A stretch of DNA of 64,000 nucleotides from Fragilariopsis cylindrus CCMP1102 (taxonomy: Eukaryota; Bacillariophyta; Bacillariophyceae; Bacillariales; Bacillariaceae): assembly GCA_900095095.1 (NCBI GenBank), contig FMBT01000294.1:1-64000 (forward strand), read 5' to 3'. Under the pieces are notes generated by a model. That model made no database searches, was not told where the DNA came from, and was given only the letters and a program-made list of their open reading frames with translations. How positions within the stretch are numbered: position 1 is the first letter of the stretch; every line of letters starts with the position of its first letter. The position numbers and the translations under genes were made by a program. This document shows positions 9,947-19,508 of the stretch, piece after piece.

Positions 9947-11305
9947 ATGGAACGGTAAGTCTACGAGACGAGAAGAAAATGATAGGAGCAGTGCCAATAA
10001 TCTGTGGGTTGCGTTGTTATGCCGTCGCAGAGCTGCTTACCGGAATACTGCATTGCATTATCCCACACTGTCCATGCATGTTGGTGATGATAGTATTGGC
10101 GGCCTTTGCGTTTTTCTTCTTTGAAATACCTTCCGATCTCGGTTTATCATCCATTTTTCGTCCTTTTATTCTCGTTTGTCATACTCACCATTTAATTTCT
10201 ATTTTCTCATTCTCTCGTTGTGAATCGTTATGACGACGAATATGATTATAACTTGCCGATTATTTAAAAAAATATATATAAAAATTAAAAAACCTCATCC
10301 TGATTATATATTACATTCTTCTCTCATCTATTCGAAAACATCGCCCAACAATAACCACCCACCCATCCAAAAAATCAATCCAATCAACTTAACTTAACAC
10401 GAAAATTCTTCTTAAGTTATCAAAAAATTGAAAAGCCCGATGCAGCATTGGGAGAGGGAACCTACGGAGTAGTGTACAAGGCACTTGATCGGCAAACGGA
10501 TGAAATTGTTGCGTTGAAGCGTATTCGTCTAGAAGTCGAAGACGAAGGGATTCCATCTACAGCACTCCGTGAAATTAGTTTGCTACGGGAATTAAAGCAC
10601 GAGAACGTTGTGGAACTCATGGATTGTGTCCAAGAGGAAGGGAAACTTTATCTTGTATTTGAATTTCTTGATAAGGATTTGAAAAAGTACATGGAAGCAT
10701 GTAGCGGATTAATAACACCAATCCTAGTCAAGTCTTATTTGTTTCAAATATGTCGAGGTCTTGCTTTCTGTCACGCCCGAGGTGTTATGCACAGAGATTT
10801 GAAACCCCAGAATCTTTTGGTAACAAAAGACGGACGTCTTAAGCTTGCTGATTTCGGACTTGCTCGGGCCTTCTGTCCGCCCATTCGACCTTTAACACAC
10901 GAGGTCGTTACTCTGTGGTACCGTCCCCCAGAGATCTTGCTTGGAAGCCAAACATACGCACCACCAGTCGACGTTTGGGCCATCGGTGCGATCTTCGTAG
11001 AAATGGTGACGAAACGACCATTGTTTCCTGGTGATTCTGAAATTGATCAACTTTACAAGATCTTTAGATTATTAGGTACACCCAACGAGGAATCGTGGCC
11101 GGGTGTAACACACCTACCCGATTGGAATGCTGCTTTTCCAACGTGGAAGAAAGTTCCATACTCCAAGGGCGTTACTGAACATCTTGATAATGTAGGAATG
11201 GATTTATTAGAACGATTCTTGTTTTATGATCCTAAGGAACGAATCACCGCAAAGGATTCTTTGAACCATCCATACTTTGATGATTTGGACAAGGAGAATA
11301 TCTAG
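9947..11305 (+). CDS. CDKA2: Cyclin-dependent kinase, CDKA type with PSTALRE helix
   Basis: A mini-exon at 9947-9954 encodes Met-Glu-Arg(part), followed by a 462-nt intron (GTAAGT to TTAAG) and exon 2 at 10417-11305. The product is 298 residues, the normal CDK1/2 length. The order of elements is: Gly-loop GEGTYG at 15-20 with inhibitory-site Thr18/Tyr19, Lys37, cyclin-binding helix PSTALRE at 49-55, HRDLKPQN with catalytic Asp130, DFG, T-loop [14 protein letters not shown] with activating Thr163, and C-terminal [12 protein letters not shown]. The Leu for Ile in PSTAIRE fits the second CDKA of diatoms. A few extra residues (PDAAL region) precede the Gly-loop. It drives cell-cycle transitions with cyclin partners in nucleus and cytosol. 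The symbol is by analogy and less sure than the family. Confidence 0.9.
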
Positions 11306-12580
11306 AAGAGTTGCAAACTACATACAGTATGCAATAAAAATAAACCGTGTACTTTTACTATTCGCCGACGGGAATCATAACGGCGTGTAATCAATCAGTG
11401 TACGGAATATTACAATTTTTTTCATTATTTTTGTCTGTCGGGTGCGGTCGTACTGTAACCCATATTTTCTCTTCCCCCCGTCCGAAACGCAAACGACGAA
11501 CACAATCAAATGGTAATGAATAAAAAACAACAATATAGGGAGTAACACTATTTCCTCGTAACATATCTCACATGCATTTTGGCGATCAAAATGCTCTATG
11601 CTCAGAGACAAACCATGTTCGAGAGAAAAACTTAAAAAAAAGATTCAATATAAAAGTAATCAAAACAATATAAATAGAAAAAAACAATAGGTAGTCCTAC
11701 TTACTAAAAGACAACGCAGCACACTACTTTACCTAGATTTTCCTTCATTCAATGTTTAGTAAATTCTACCATACAGTAGTTGTATCTCATTTCTTTGCTC
11801 GGTTTGGTTAGGATGCACGTTGACTAATTGTTCTGTTCTGCTGATAAATTGGTATGTCAAGTAAGTAAGTTAAGTCATTCTACTGTAGTACCTGGTCAAT
11901 CAGTTTTGTTTCAGAAAATAACAAGGAATAAGAAGAATATTGTAATGCATTAGAATGGAAACCAAAACCAACACTACAATCACTTGGTCCCCATGCATCA
12001 TCACTAGGTTCACTTGTAGGATAGGATTATGTGGTATACTATAAATAATGTGTTCTTGTGTATCACCAACCATGAAGTATGTTTACATTGCATTGGTGTC
12101 AATCTGGCAGATTATTGACTGAATATGGTAAGCAATTTTAATGTCTATGTGCTTGGAAAGGAAATTATATAATCTGATCTTACTACTCGTGTAGTTTTGA
12201 TTATATGCAGAATATATTATGTGCACTTGCTCTGTGTATTCAAATATAGCAATAGTTTGAGTTCTACAGGGCCATTTTGAACGCAAAAAGCACCAGAACA
12301 TCAGAAGATAGCATGCTGGTGAATATAGTAGGTTCTACAGTGTACTTGTATTATCATTTTGATGTTGCCGTAATAGTACTACAGTAGGCAGTATCTTCAA
12401 TCTGCCAAATTTCGACTAGTTTGATTAAAACGACCTGGACGACGCGTACCGTAGATTGAAGATCGATGCGAGTATGCATCAGAAATAGATTATCGGCAGA
12501 GAAACAATAAAACATTTTTAATCAAACGACAGTCGAGTCGCCGATACAATCTCATCGCATTCTAATCGAGACGACGGACG
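11306..12580. other. Intergenic region, CDKA to carnitine acyltransferase
   Basis: About 1.27 kb with no frame that looks coding on either strand. It is AT-rich and holds the 3' end of CDKA (an aataaaaataaacc stretch just after the stop) and the promoter side of the carnitine acyltransferase gene. I see no repeat, RNA gene or mobile-element end. Confidence 0.5.
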
Positions 12581-14734
12581 ATGACAACGTTGGCAACAGT
12601 ATCAACTTCTCGTATTTTTCGACATATTCGAGCAGCAGCGACAAGGGGTATCACAAGACCAGCAGCAGCAGCAGCAGCAGCAGCGACAACGACGACGACG
12701 ACGATGACGACTACAGCCAGTATGAGTAGCAATACACGTAATTTTGCAAGTAAGCCATGGCCTGTTAAAATGGTGGAATCACATGGTGATTATCGTGACG
12801 AAACTTGGTTGGAGGAGCATCATACAGGAGGAGAAGAAAAAGGAAGAAATTTGACAACAACGATGATGTATTCAAATCAATCGGAACTACCAAATTTGCC
12901 AATTACATCGATTGAAGATACATTGAAAAGATTTTTACCGACCGCTATGCCATTAGCAGAATCTAAAGATGAAATGGAATCATTGCAACGTGCGATTGAT
13001 AAATTTCCAAATCAAGCATCGATGCTTCAGAAACGATTATTAGAACGTGTCGATCAAAGTGAAAACTCATCGTGGTTACAACATTGGTGGAATACACTTG
13101 GATATTTACAAGTTCGTGATAGCGTCGTTATCAATGTTAGTTATTATTTTAACTTTCAGGACGATAAGACACTTCGTACAGATAATAGTACAAGTAACAA
13201 TCCTGTTCAAATCCAACGAGCTGCTTCTATATTATACGCATGTGGTCAATACAGGAATCTTGTTACATCCGGTCGATTACAACCCGATACGATCGGAAGA
13301 AATAAAACACCATTGTGTATGACAGCATACAAATATATGTTCCATGCTTGTAGGATCCCTCGTCTAGAACAAGATTCGTACCGTATCTACGATCCACATG
13401 TTTACAAACACGCTGTTGTGGCCTGCAGGGGACGTTTCTTCAAAATACCATTGATTGACAACGTAACGGGAGAAGTAATATCAGTATCAACATTGGAAAG
13501 TCATTTAAATCTAATTATGGAATTTGCCGATTCTGCTTCGTCAAAAAATAATGATAATGAATCAGCAGCAGCTGCAGTAACAGAACTGGGTTACTTGACG
13601 GGTGACAATCGTGATGTTTGGGCAAACGCACGTACAGCGTTACTGGATTGTACCGGTATGTCCGAAGCGATGGAGGTCTTAGAAAGTGGCTGTGTTATGT
13701 TAAATTTAGACCTTACAAATCCTGTCAGTAAAACTGAATGCGGTCGACAATACCTTTACGGAAATGGATACAATCGTTGGTTTGATAAATCCGTTCAACT
13801 TGTTGTTTGTCCAAATGGTAAGGCGGGTTTGGTTGGTGAACACAGTATGATGGATGGTATGCCCATGATCGGACTTGCTAATCATATTGTGAATACATCC
13901 TATGAACAAGCCAGGAATGAGTCATCATCGTCATCGTCGCCGTCAGGAGGACAGCTTGAAGAATCCACTATTTCTGACATTTTTGGTGACATAACATTGA
14001 GTCCACAAATATTGGATATGATTGAAACTTCCAAACAATCTTATTATGAATGGACCGGAAAGCACGGAATAGATGTACAAAGTTTTCAAGGATACGGCAG
14101 TAATTTTATTAAAACGTCGGGATTTTCTCCCGACGCATATGTACAAATGGCTATGCAAGTTGCTACCTCACATTTATTCGAAAAACAAGTTGGTACATAC
14201 GAAGCGACTCAAACGCGTGTATTTTTGCATGGTCGGACTGAGACCACCCGGACAGTTAGTCCCGCAAGTGCTGAATTCGTTAAGGGTATGAATGATAATA
14301 CTCTTTCTCCAGACGATAAAATTAACTTGTTGAGTAAAGCTTGTGCAAGTCATTCTCAATATATAGGAAATGCAAGCAAGGGCTTGGGCGTTGATCGGCA
14401 CTTTTTAGGTCTAAGTATGTTGGTACAAGATGGAGAACATATGCCCGACCTGTATTCGGATCCTGTTTTTATAAGATCAAAGAGATGGAGAGTTTCTACA
14501 TCCAACTTGACAAATCCAACTATTAATACTTGGGGGTACGGTGAAGTCGTACCCGATGGTGTTGGATTAAGTTATGCAGTCCACAAGGATCATCTCATGT
14601 TTGGAATTACCGCTCTTAAGGAACACGGTTGGACCGAACGGCTTAGTCAATACTTAGAAGATACCTTATGTGAGATGAGAGTATTGGTAGAAAGCAACAA
14701 ACATAATGGAATGCTACCTAGAAGTAAATTGTAG
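12581..14734 (+). CDS. Carnitine O-acyltransferase, mitochondrial/peroxisomal
   Basis: A single exon of 717 codons, from the first ATG. An Arg/Ala/Ser-rich, acid-free N-terminus with poly-Ala and poly-Thr tracts looks like a mitochondrial presequence (to about residue 58). The choline/carnitine acyltransferase fold begins near LPNLPITSIEDTLKRFLPTA. The catalytic His421 sits in EHSMMDGMP (the family EHxxxDG). Substrate-binding blocks TETTRTVSPAS and WGYGEVVPDGVGLSYAV follow. The enzyme swaps acyl groups between carnitine and CoA for acyl transport between compartments. The last three residues are SKL, a perfect PTS1 peroxisomal signal, so dual targeting is likely. Acetyl or medium-chain preference cannot be decided here. 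Confidence 0.9.
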   Translation: MTTLATVSTSRIFRHIRAAATRGITRPAAAAAAAATTTTTTMTTTASMSSNTRNFASKPWPVKMVESHGDYRDETWLEEHHTGGEEKGRNLTTTMMYSNQSELPNLPITSIEDTLKRFLPTAMPLAESKDEMESLQRAIDKFPNQASMLQKRLLERVDQSENSSWLQHWWNTLGYLQVRDSVVINVSYYFNFQDDKTLRTDNSTSNNPVQIQRAASILYACGQYRNLVTSGRLQPDTIGRNKTPLCMTAYKYMFHACRIPRLEQDSYRIYDPHVYKHAVVACRGRFFKIPLIDNVTGEVISVSTLESHLNLIMEFADSASSKNNDNESAAAAVTELGYLTGDNRDVWANARTALLDCTGMSEAMEVLESGCVMLNLDLTNPVSKTECGRQYLYGNGYNRWFDKSVQLVVCPNGKAGLVGEHSMMDGMPMIGLANHIVNTSYEQARNESSSSSSPSGGQLEESTISDIFGDITLSPQILDMIETSKQSYYEWTGKHGIDVQSFQGYGSNFIKTSGFSPDAYVQMAMQVATSHLFEKQVGTYEATQTRVFLHGRTETTRTVSPASAEFVKGMNDNTLSPDDKINLLSKACASHSQYIGNASKGLGVDRHFLGLSMLVQDGEHMPDLYSDPVFIRSKRWRVSTSNLTNPTINTWGYGEVVPDGVGLSYAVHKDHLMFGITALKEHGWTERLSQYLEDTLCEMRVLVESNKHNGMLPRSKL

Positions 14735-15051
14735 AGAAATATTTATCCTCATCTACCAATAAACTTTATCTAAGGACTTTTTCCCTAATCTTCTTCTGTT
14801 ACAATATTCATTCAAAAAACTTTCAAAATAACGTTGCTAAATATCGCATAAGCATGACGTTTATTTATAGCTCCAGATAATAATACGAAGTTCGCATCGT
14901 ATCGTACATACAGGAAATCTACTGGTATTATGTATTATCATTGTTTGTTTAAAATTTTATACGCTACGTGTTGCATTTTATTTTTTTCTGTTTGTTTTAC
15001 TCGCATTGGGTCAATCAATGATCTCATTATTACTTATTTAAATTTATTTAT
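14735..15051. other. Convergent 3' intergenic region
   Basis: About 317 bp between the 3' ends of the carnitine acyltransferase (+) and the FKBP/EF-hand gene (-). It holds only AT-rich 3' untranslated sequence, with no frame or repeat of note. Confidence 0.5.
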
Positions 15052-15982
15052 TTAAAGTTCAGCTTCACTGGGATTAGTACCTTTGGGTCCACCGAATTCA
15101 TCCCAAGAAATAAATCCATCTTTGTCCTTATCTTCATTATCCCATAATCCATCTGGCATACCATTACCGTGTTTTTCTTGGAAGAATTTTTCTACTTCAT
15201 CCTTTGTTAATTTTCCATCCTCGTCGAAATCAATTTCCTTCCATAGATTAGGACCTGGTGGCGCAACACCACTAATTTCAACAACGTCCACATCGAAGTT
15301 CAGCGTAGCTCCACCTGGGATATCAGCTCCGGCACCTTGATCACCGTATCCCATATCAGGTGGGATGACTATATTGGCCTATTAAGACGAATGAGCGAAT
15401 GAATGATTAGCATTATTGTAGTAGGAAAGAACACATTAGGAATATATCATACTGATCATATTGTGGATAGTACCAATAGTAGTAATAATAATAATGATAG
15501 CATAACAATTAGCGGTACAAATAGAAGTAATAGCACGTACCTTAACACCCTTACAAAGACCTACTAAACCAACATCCCACCTAACAGTAATATACATGAA
15601 ATAAATGGACGAAAGAATTTAGATTTTTCCCTGTTAACAGTAACATAAAACAAAAACAACAAACATAGACGACGACGACGACGCACCCTTTGATGACTTG
15701 ACCAACACCAACTTGAAAATCAAATGTATTACCTCGATCGAGGGAACTATCAAATTTCTTTCCCTTTTCGCCTGCTTCACTACTTTCATGGATACTACCA
15801 GTGTAATGCATCTTAACGAATTTTCCAGCCATGATCTTATCGTCATCGTCACAATCCTTAGGTCCCTCGTATCGATGAACATTCAATTTACCGGGAATTA
15901 CTTTTGGATCAGCTGTTTCTTCGGCCGATACGGCGACGGCGACGGAGAGAAGCGTTAGAACTGCTGCTGTGTATTTCATCAT
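15052..15982 (-). CDS. Secretory-pathway FKBP prolyl isomerase with C-terminal EF-hands, three exons
   Basis: Exons are 15982-15687, 15580-15541 and 15378-15052. The introns (106 and 162 nt) begin GTGCGT and GTACGT and end TTAG and ATAG. The joined frame is 220 residues. A signal peptide of about 20 residues (MMKYTAAVLTLLSVAVAVSA) is followed by a complete FKBP domain: VKMHYTG, FDSS, the junction-spanning GQVIKGWDVGL, and YGDQGAGADIPGGATLNFDV. Then come two EF-hand loops, DFDEDGKLTKDE and DKDKDGFISWDE, with the acidic ligand positions intact. It should catalyse cis/trans prolyl isomerisation in the ER or secretory lumen with calcium sensing, like animal ER FKBP/EF-hand proteins. The C-terminus SEAEL is not a standard KDEL signal. 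Confidence 0.9.
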
Positions 15983-16448
15983 CTTGATTTTATTATTATT
16001 ATTATTGTTATATTCTATATTTTTATTTTTATGTCGTTACGTTGGGATACCGTATGTGTGTTTGATGTTTGTGTCTTTTCGTCTTTGGTCTAGCAGATTC
16101 CTTCATTCAATATATACTGTATGACAACCAAATGTTGTGCGTGTGTCATTCGGTGTAAATTTAAAAATTTAAATTCGAGAATCTACTCCTTCGCCCAATT
16201 CACGTGCGCCGTCTCGCCTCCTCCGCGGAAAATAGCGTCTGTAATATATTTCCGTAAATATAACATCGACTCAATCGACTGATCTCACAAGAGCGGCGAG
16301 ACAAGCAATAATTTCAAAAATTCAAGTTTTGACACCATGACACCATGACGACGGATGTAAAGCCCTCATTATCTACCGAGTACCGAGTATTGCGTCCCGT
16401 CCTCTTTAAACTACCATCCATCCGTCCTTATTATATATCCCTTGTCAT
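15983..16448. promoter_or_regulatory. Shared promoter region of two divergent FKBP genes
   Basis: The two FKBP start codons are 466 bp apart and point away from each other. The region holds a TATA-like tatatata near 16111, a direct repeat gacaccatgacaccatgacg near 16330, and an AT-rich taaatttaaaaatttaaat palindrome near 16155-16173. No other gene fits. Co-regulation is an inference from geometry alone. Confidence 0.4.
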
Positions 16449-17111
16449 ATGATGGAGCGCTCAATCCTACTGCCACGCTCGCTAATAATAGTAGTAGTAG
16501 TAGTGTTACTCATGTTCACAACAAGAACGGCTCGTGCGTTTGTGTCTCAACAACCTACTCGTACGACTCCTATAGCACCCTTGTTATGCGTACACCAACC
16601 AGGAGTCTTGTACAGTACGACCACCAGCTTTGATGACTACTCGCCCACAGACCCGGACCAGAATCTGGCCTATGAAGACACAGTAGTCGGCACTGGCGGC
16701 GGCGGTGGCGATAATGGCGATGATGTGGTGGCAGCGGATGGAATGTTGGTGACGGTAGCGTACAAGGGAAGTCTTCTCTCCAATGGCAAGGTCTTTGACG
16801 AAGGTCCGGGAATATCCTTCCGCCTTGGCGACGGCAAAGTGATTGCCGGTTGGGAACAAGGCATTGCGGGTATGAAAGTCGGTGGAAAGCGCACCTTGAA
16901 AATTCCACCCAATTTGGCCTACGGCGACCAGGGAGCCGGTGACATGATTCCTCCAGGAGCGCACTTGGTCTTTGACTGTGAACTCAAGGCCATTGCAACA
17001 TCTCCAGTGGAAGAAGTCATGGCTCAACTTGGCAACCTGCCGAGTCCAACCATCCTGGCTTTAATTCTGGTGTTGGGTAACTTTATTCTTCTAGGTATGC
17101 CAAACCCATAA
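16449..17111 (+). CDS. Plastid-type FKBP prolyl isomerase with C-terminal membrane segment
   Basis: A single exon of 220 codons. The N-terminal signal peptide (hydrophobic LIIVVVVVLLMF) ends ARA-FVSQQ. The Phe after Ala is the cleavage-site pattern of diatom bipartite plastid presequences (ASAFAP-like), and a Thr/Ser/Pro-rich transit segment follows. The FKBP domain spans about 90-185: VTVAYKGSLLSNGKVFDEG, the core VIAGWEQGIAGMKVGGKR, and LAYGDQGAGDMIPPGAHLVF. A hydrophobic C-terminal helix (ILALILVLGNFILLG) suggests a thylakoid or envelope membrane anchor. It probably assists folding or photosystem assembly; the precise compartment is inferred. A poly-Gly/Asp linker (GGGGGDNGDD) precedes the domain. 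Confidence 0.88.
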   Translation: MMERSILLPRSLIIVVVVVLLMFTTRTARAFVSQQPTRTTPIAPLLCVHQPGVLYSTTTSFDDYSPTDPDQNLAYEDTVVGTGGGGGDNGDDVVAADGMLVTVAYKGSLLSNGKVFDEGPGISFRLGDGKVIAGWEQGIAGMKVGGKRTLKIPPNLAYGDQGAGDMIPPGAHLVFDCELKAIATSPVEEVMAQLGNLPSPTILALILVLGNFILLGMPNP

Positions 17112-17687
17112 ATATATAGTAAAAAAGTGATTCTCGTGATTAAATCGATTTGAAGTATTACATAGGGGATACGGGTTACTGTATTGCTCTACTAGTGGCC
17201 TCGTAACAAAAGTGTGATGACTGCTCCTGACAAGAACAGCTCCGGCACCACTCCGACCTGCTTCTACAGTACATCGCTTTCTCCTCCGTTGGACTCTTTG
17301 CACCTGGTCTTGGGGGACCTGTTCTACAGACATCGATATCTTGCCTTGATCCTTGAAAGTTCACTTCCTGAACCTTTCAATTTCAGTAATATGTAAATCT
17401 TCATTGACTTCATCCTTCGGGATTTTTCAAGACGGAGAGGCGTGTTCACAGGATGACGAACAAATCAATGGTATTGGCTGTGTTAACACCGTAATGCTAT
17501 GAACAGAAATCCACCTTAAAAGGACTTCATTACAGTATCTATCAACGTAACGACTCCATGCAATGATATATTATTATATCTTGTATCAATGTAAAATCTA
17601 AGATAACGAAAAAAAAGTATGTCGATAAATATTAGTACTACTATTCGTCATCAGCATGATGTCAATACAGGCAGCGGATACGAATAA
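17112..17687. other. Intergenic region
   Basis: About 576 bp. An ATG at 17620 opens 22 codons in the same frame as the next small ORF but ends in a TAA at 17685-17687. No other supported feature. Confidence 0.4.
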
Positions 17688-17984
17688 GATGAAACGTTGA
17701 CGGCTACCACGTCCCAAACATCGTTATCAGCAGGTCGACATCATCACCATCAGCAGCAACAGCAACAGCAACATCAACATCAACAACAGTCAAGGCCTCT
17801 ACCTTCTACTCCTATTGTTGTCAAAGAAGAAGAGGAAGCGTCACATTCACAGCTAATGCTAAAGGAGAAAGAACAGGAAAGGATTCGAAAATATATAGAT
17901 CAAATGTACAAGGATTCAAAAGTGCCCAATTTAATTGATGCGTTTCCAAGATATGATTCCAAAAAACTTATGAATATACTATAA
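17688..17984 (+). CDS. Small Gln/His-rich protein with acidic-basic tail, 5' end unresolved
   Basis: About 98 codons open without an ATG. A His/Gln-rich N-terminal part (CAG/CAT repeats, 17739-17791) is followed by a charged segment with KEEEEASHS and a well-ordered tail, ERIRKYIDQMYKDSKVPNLI and so on, that looks like a real helical domain. An in-frame TAA stands directly before it. Upstream of that stop, the same frame runs back to an ATG at 17620. Either an upstream exon is spliced to an acceptor near 17688 (aataag), or the gene has acquired a stop. I do not recognise the family. Confidence 0.4.
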   Translation, partial: DETLTATTSQTSLSAGRHHHHQQQQQQQHQHQQQSRPLPSTPIVVKEEEEASHSQLMLKEKEQERIRKYIDQMYKDSKVPNLIDAFPRYDSKKLMNIL

Positions 17985-18126
17985 TAGTTTAGTTAGAGTA
18001 GAAACACTAGTGCTAGTCACTAGCTGGTAGAACTACGGTAGTTAGTTGTGAATTCGAATTTTAATGCGCGCCTTTTCTGTTCTAATTTTCTTGCGTGAGT
18101 ATATTTTAAAATTACTTGAAGCAAAC

Positions 18127-18161
18127 GCACACACACACACGCACATGCACACACACACACA
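18127..18161. repeat. (CA)n microsatellite, interrupted
   Basis: Two CA runs separated by gcacatg, in the leader region of the STPR-like gene. Confidence 0.85.
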
Positions 18162-18282
18162 AATCGGTTGCTTAGAATTTCCGTTAACATGACAGCATGA
18201 CATAACTTGACTTGTATTGATTTACATTGTAGCCCCACCTTCTAAATCTACTCGACGCATACCAGATATTCATTTACTTATC

Positions 18283-19049
18283 ATGAGTGATCCGAACAGT
18301 AGTAAAAGTTACATGTCGTCAATGTCATTCTTGCCGTCGTCATTGTCTTCGTCGAATGATGTGGTTCATCATTCGTTTCCAACAATCGACTCATTGTCTA
18401 CCGTGAAGAAAACACGACGAGGACGATGGCGACTGCCAATTGCAAATAATAATAGTGCTGCGAATAGTATGAATTCGAATACTTCGTCTGAGGCGAAAGT
18501 GTCGACAACGACGACGGAAGCCGCAAACGACACCAACACCACCAACCGTCTCCTACCAGAACACCAACAAGAGAATAAGAAAGCTACAATAGAACCACGA
18601 GAAAAGAATAGATTACGTGCAAAAGAACGGCGTGTAAATATGTCTACAGAACAACGAGAACAACATAGAGTACGTGAAAAAGATCGACGGGCAAATATGT
18701 CTATTGAAGAGAAATTGAAAGTAAAAGAAATCAATCGAGTACGTGAAAGAGAACGACGTATGAAAATGTCAATTGAACAGAAGGACGCAGCAAGAGAAAG
18801 GAATAGAATACGTTCCCAACAAGCAAGAAGACTGAAACGACAACGACAACATAATAATACTAATGAGGATGAGGATGATGATTATAACACTGCTACAGAT
18901 TTCGATGACAACAATGATGCTATTAGTTCTTCTTCGTCGTACGATAAGAATGATAATAACAATAATAAAAATGAAGTGCGAACTGTATTGGAAGAGAGAA
19001 AAGTAGCAGCTGGGACAAAAAAGAAAAATGAAAAAGGAAAAGAGAGAAA

Positions 19050-19081
<32 letters not shown>

Positions 19082-19209
19082 ATACGAACAACCTTACTAC
19101 ACAGAAGCAAGACAGTCGTAGTGAACAGCAAAAGATGAAGAAAAGGAAGAAAAAGGATCCAATCGAAGGAAACAATAATGATAACAAAAATATCAAGAGG
19201 AAGAACTAA
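18283..19209 (+). CDS. STPR-like tandem-repeat protein, putative DNA-binding
   Basis: 308 codons from the first ATG in the frame. Residues about 105-190 carry four basic repeats aligned on R-x-R-x-(K/R)-(E/D)-R-R-x-(N/K)-M-S-x-E-(Q/E). Their spacing is 19 then 23 residues. This matches the STPR (score-and-three peptide repeat) pattern, first known from silk-moth FMBP-1, where the 23-residue helical repeats bind DNA. A Ser/Asn-rich N-terminus and a Lys/Asn-rich C-terminus with basic clusters (KKRKKKD) and long Asn runs flank it; the clusters would serve for nuclear import. The target and function are unknown. It could be a plain charged coiled-coil, but the recurrent NMS-x-E motif favours STPR. 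Confidence 0.65.
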
Positions 19210-19508
19210 AAGACGATATTGACGATATTGATGATGATGATAACGACAACAACAACAACAACAACAACAATAGATCAATAGGGAATTCTGACAAAAAAGA
19301 AGAGAATTGTTAAGATCGTCATGACGGAATCAAAATCACCAACGATGACAGCGACACAATTATCTCACTTAGTATTAACGAATTTTTCTTTCAACAGAAG
19401 TAAATAAGGAAAAATTTAAATGGAATAAGATCTATTTTGTATATAAATAACTTAATATTAGTTAAATATGCGTTACATCATTACTATATTATTCTCTAAA
19501 AAATATAT
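19210..19508. other. Convergent 3' region
   Basis: 299 bp between the tails of the STPR-like gene (+) and the FAD4-like gene (-). A GATGAT/AACAAC trinucleotide run lies at 19221-19272. No gene. Confidence 0.5.

Noticed and set aside
17060-17090. A short intron near the 3' end of the plastid FKBP gene (gtaact to ttctag)
   Set aside because: It would be about 20 nt long, too short for splicing. The unspliced frame gives a sensible membrane helix and stop.
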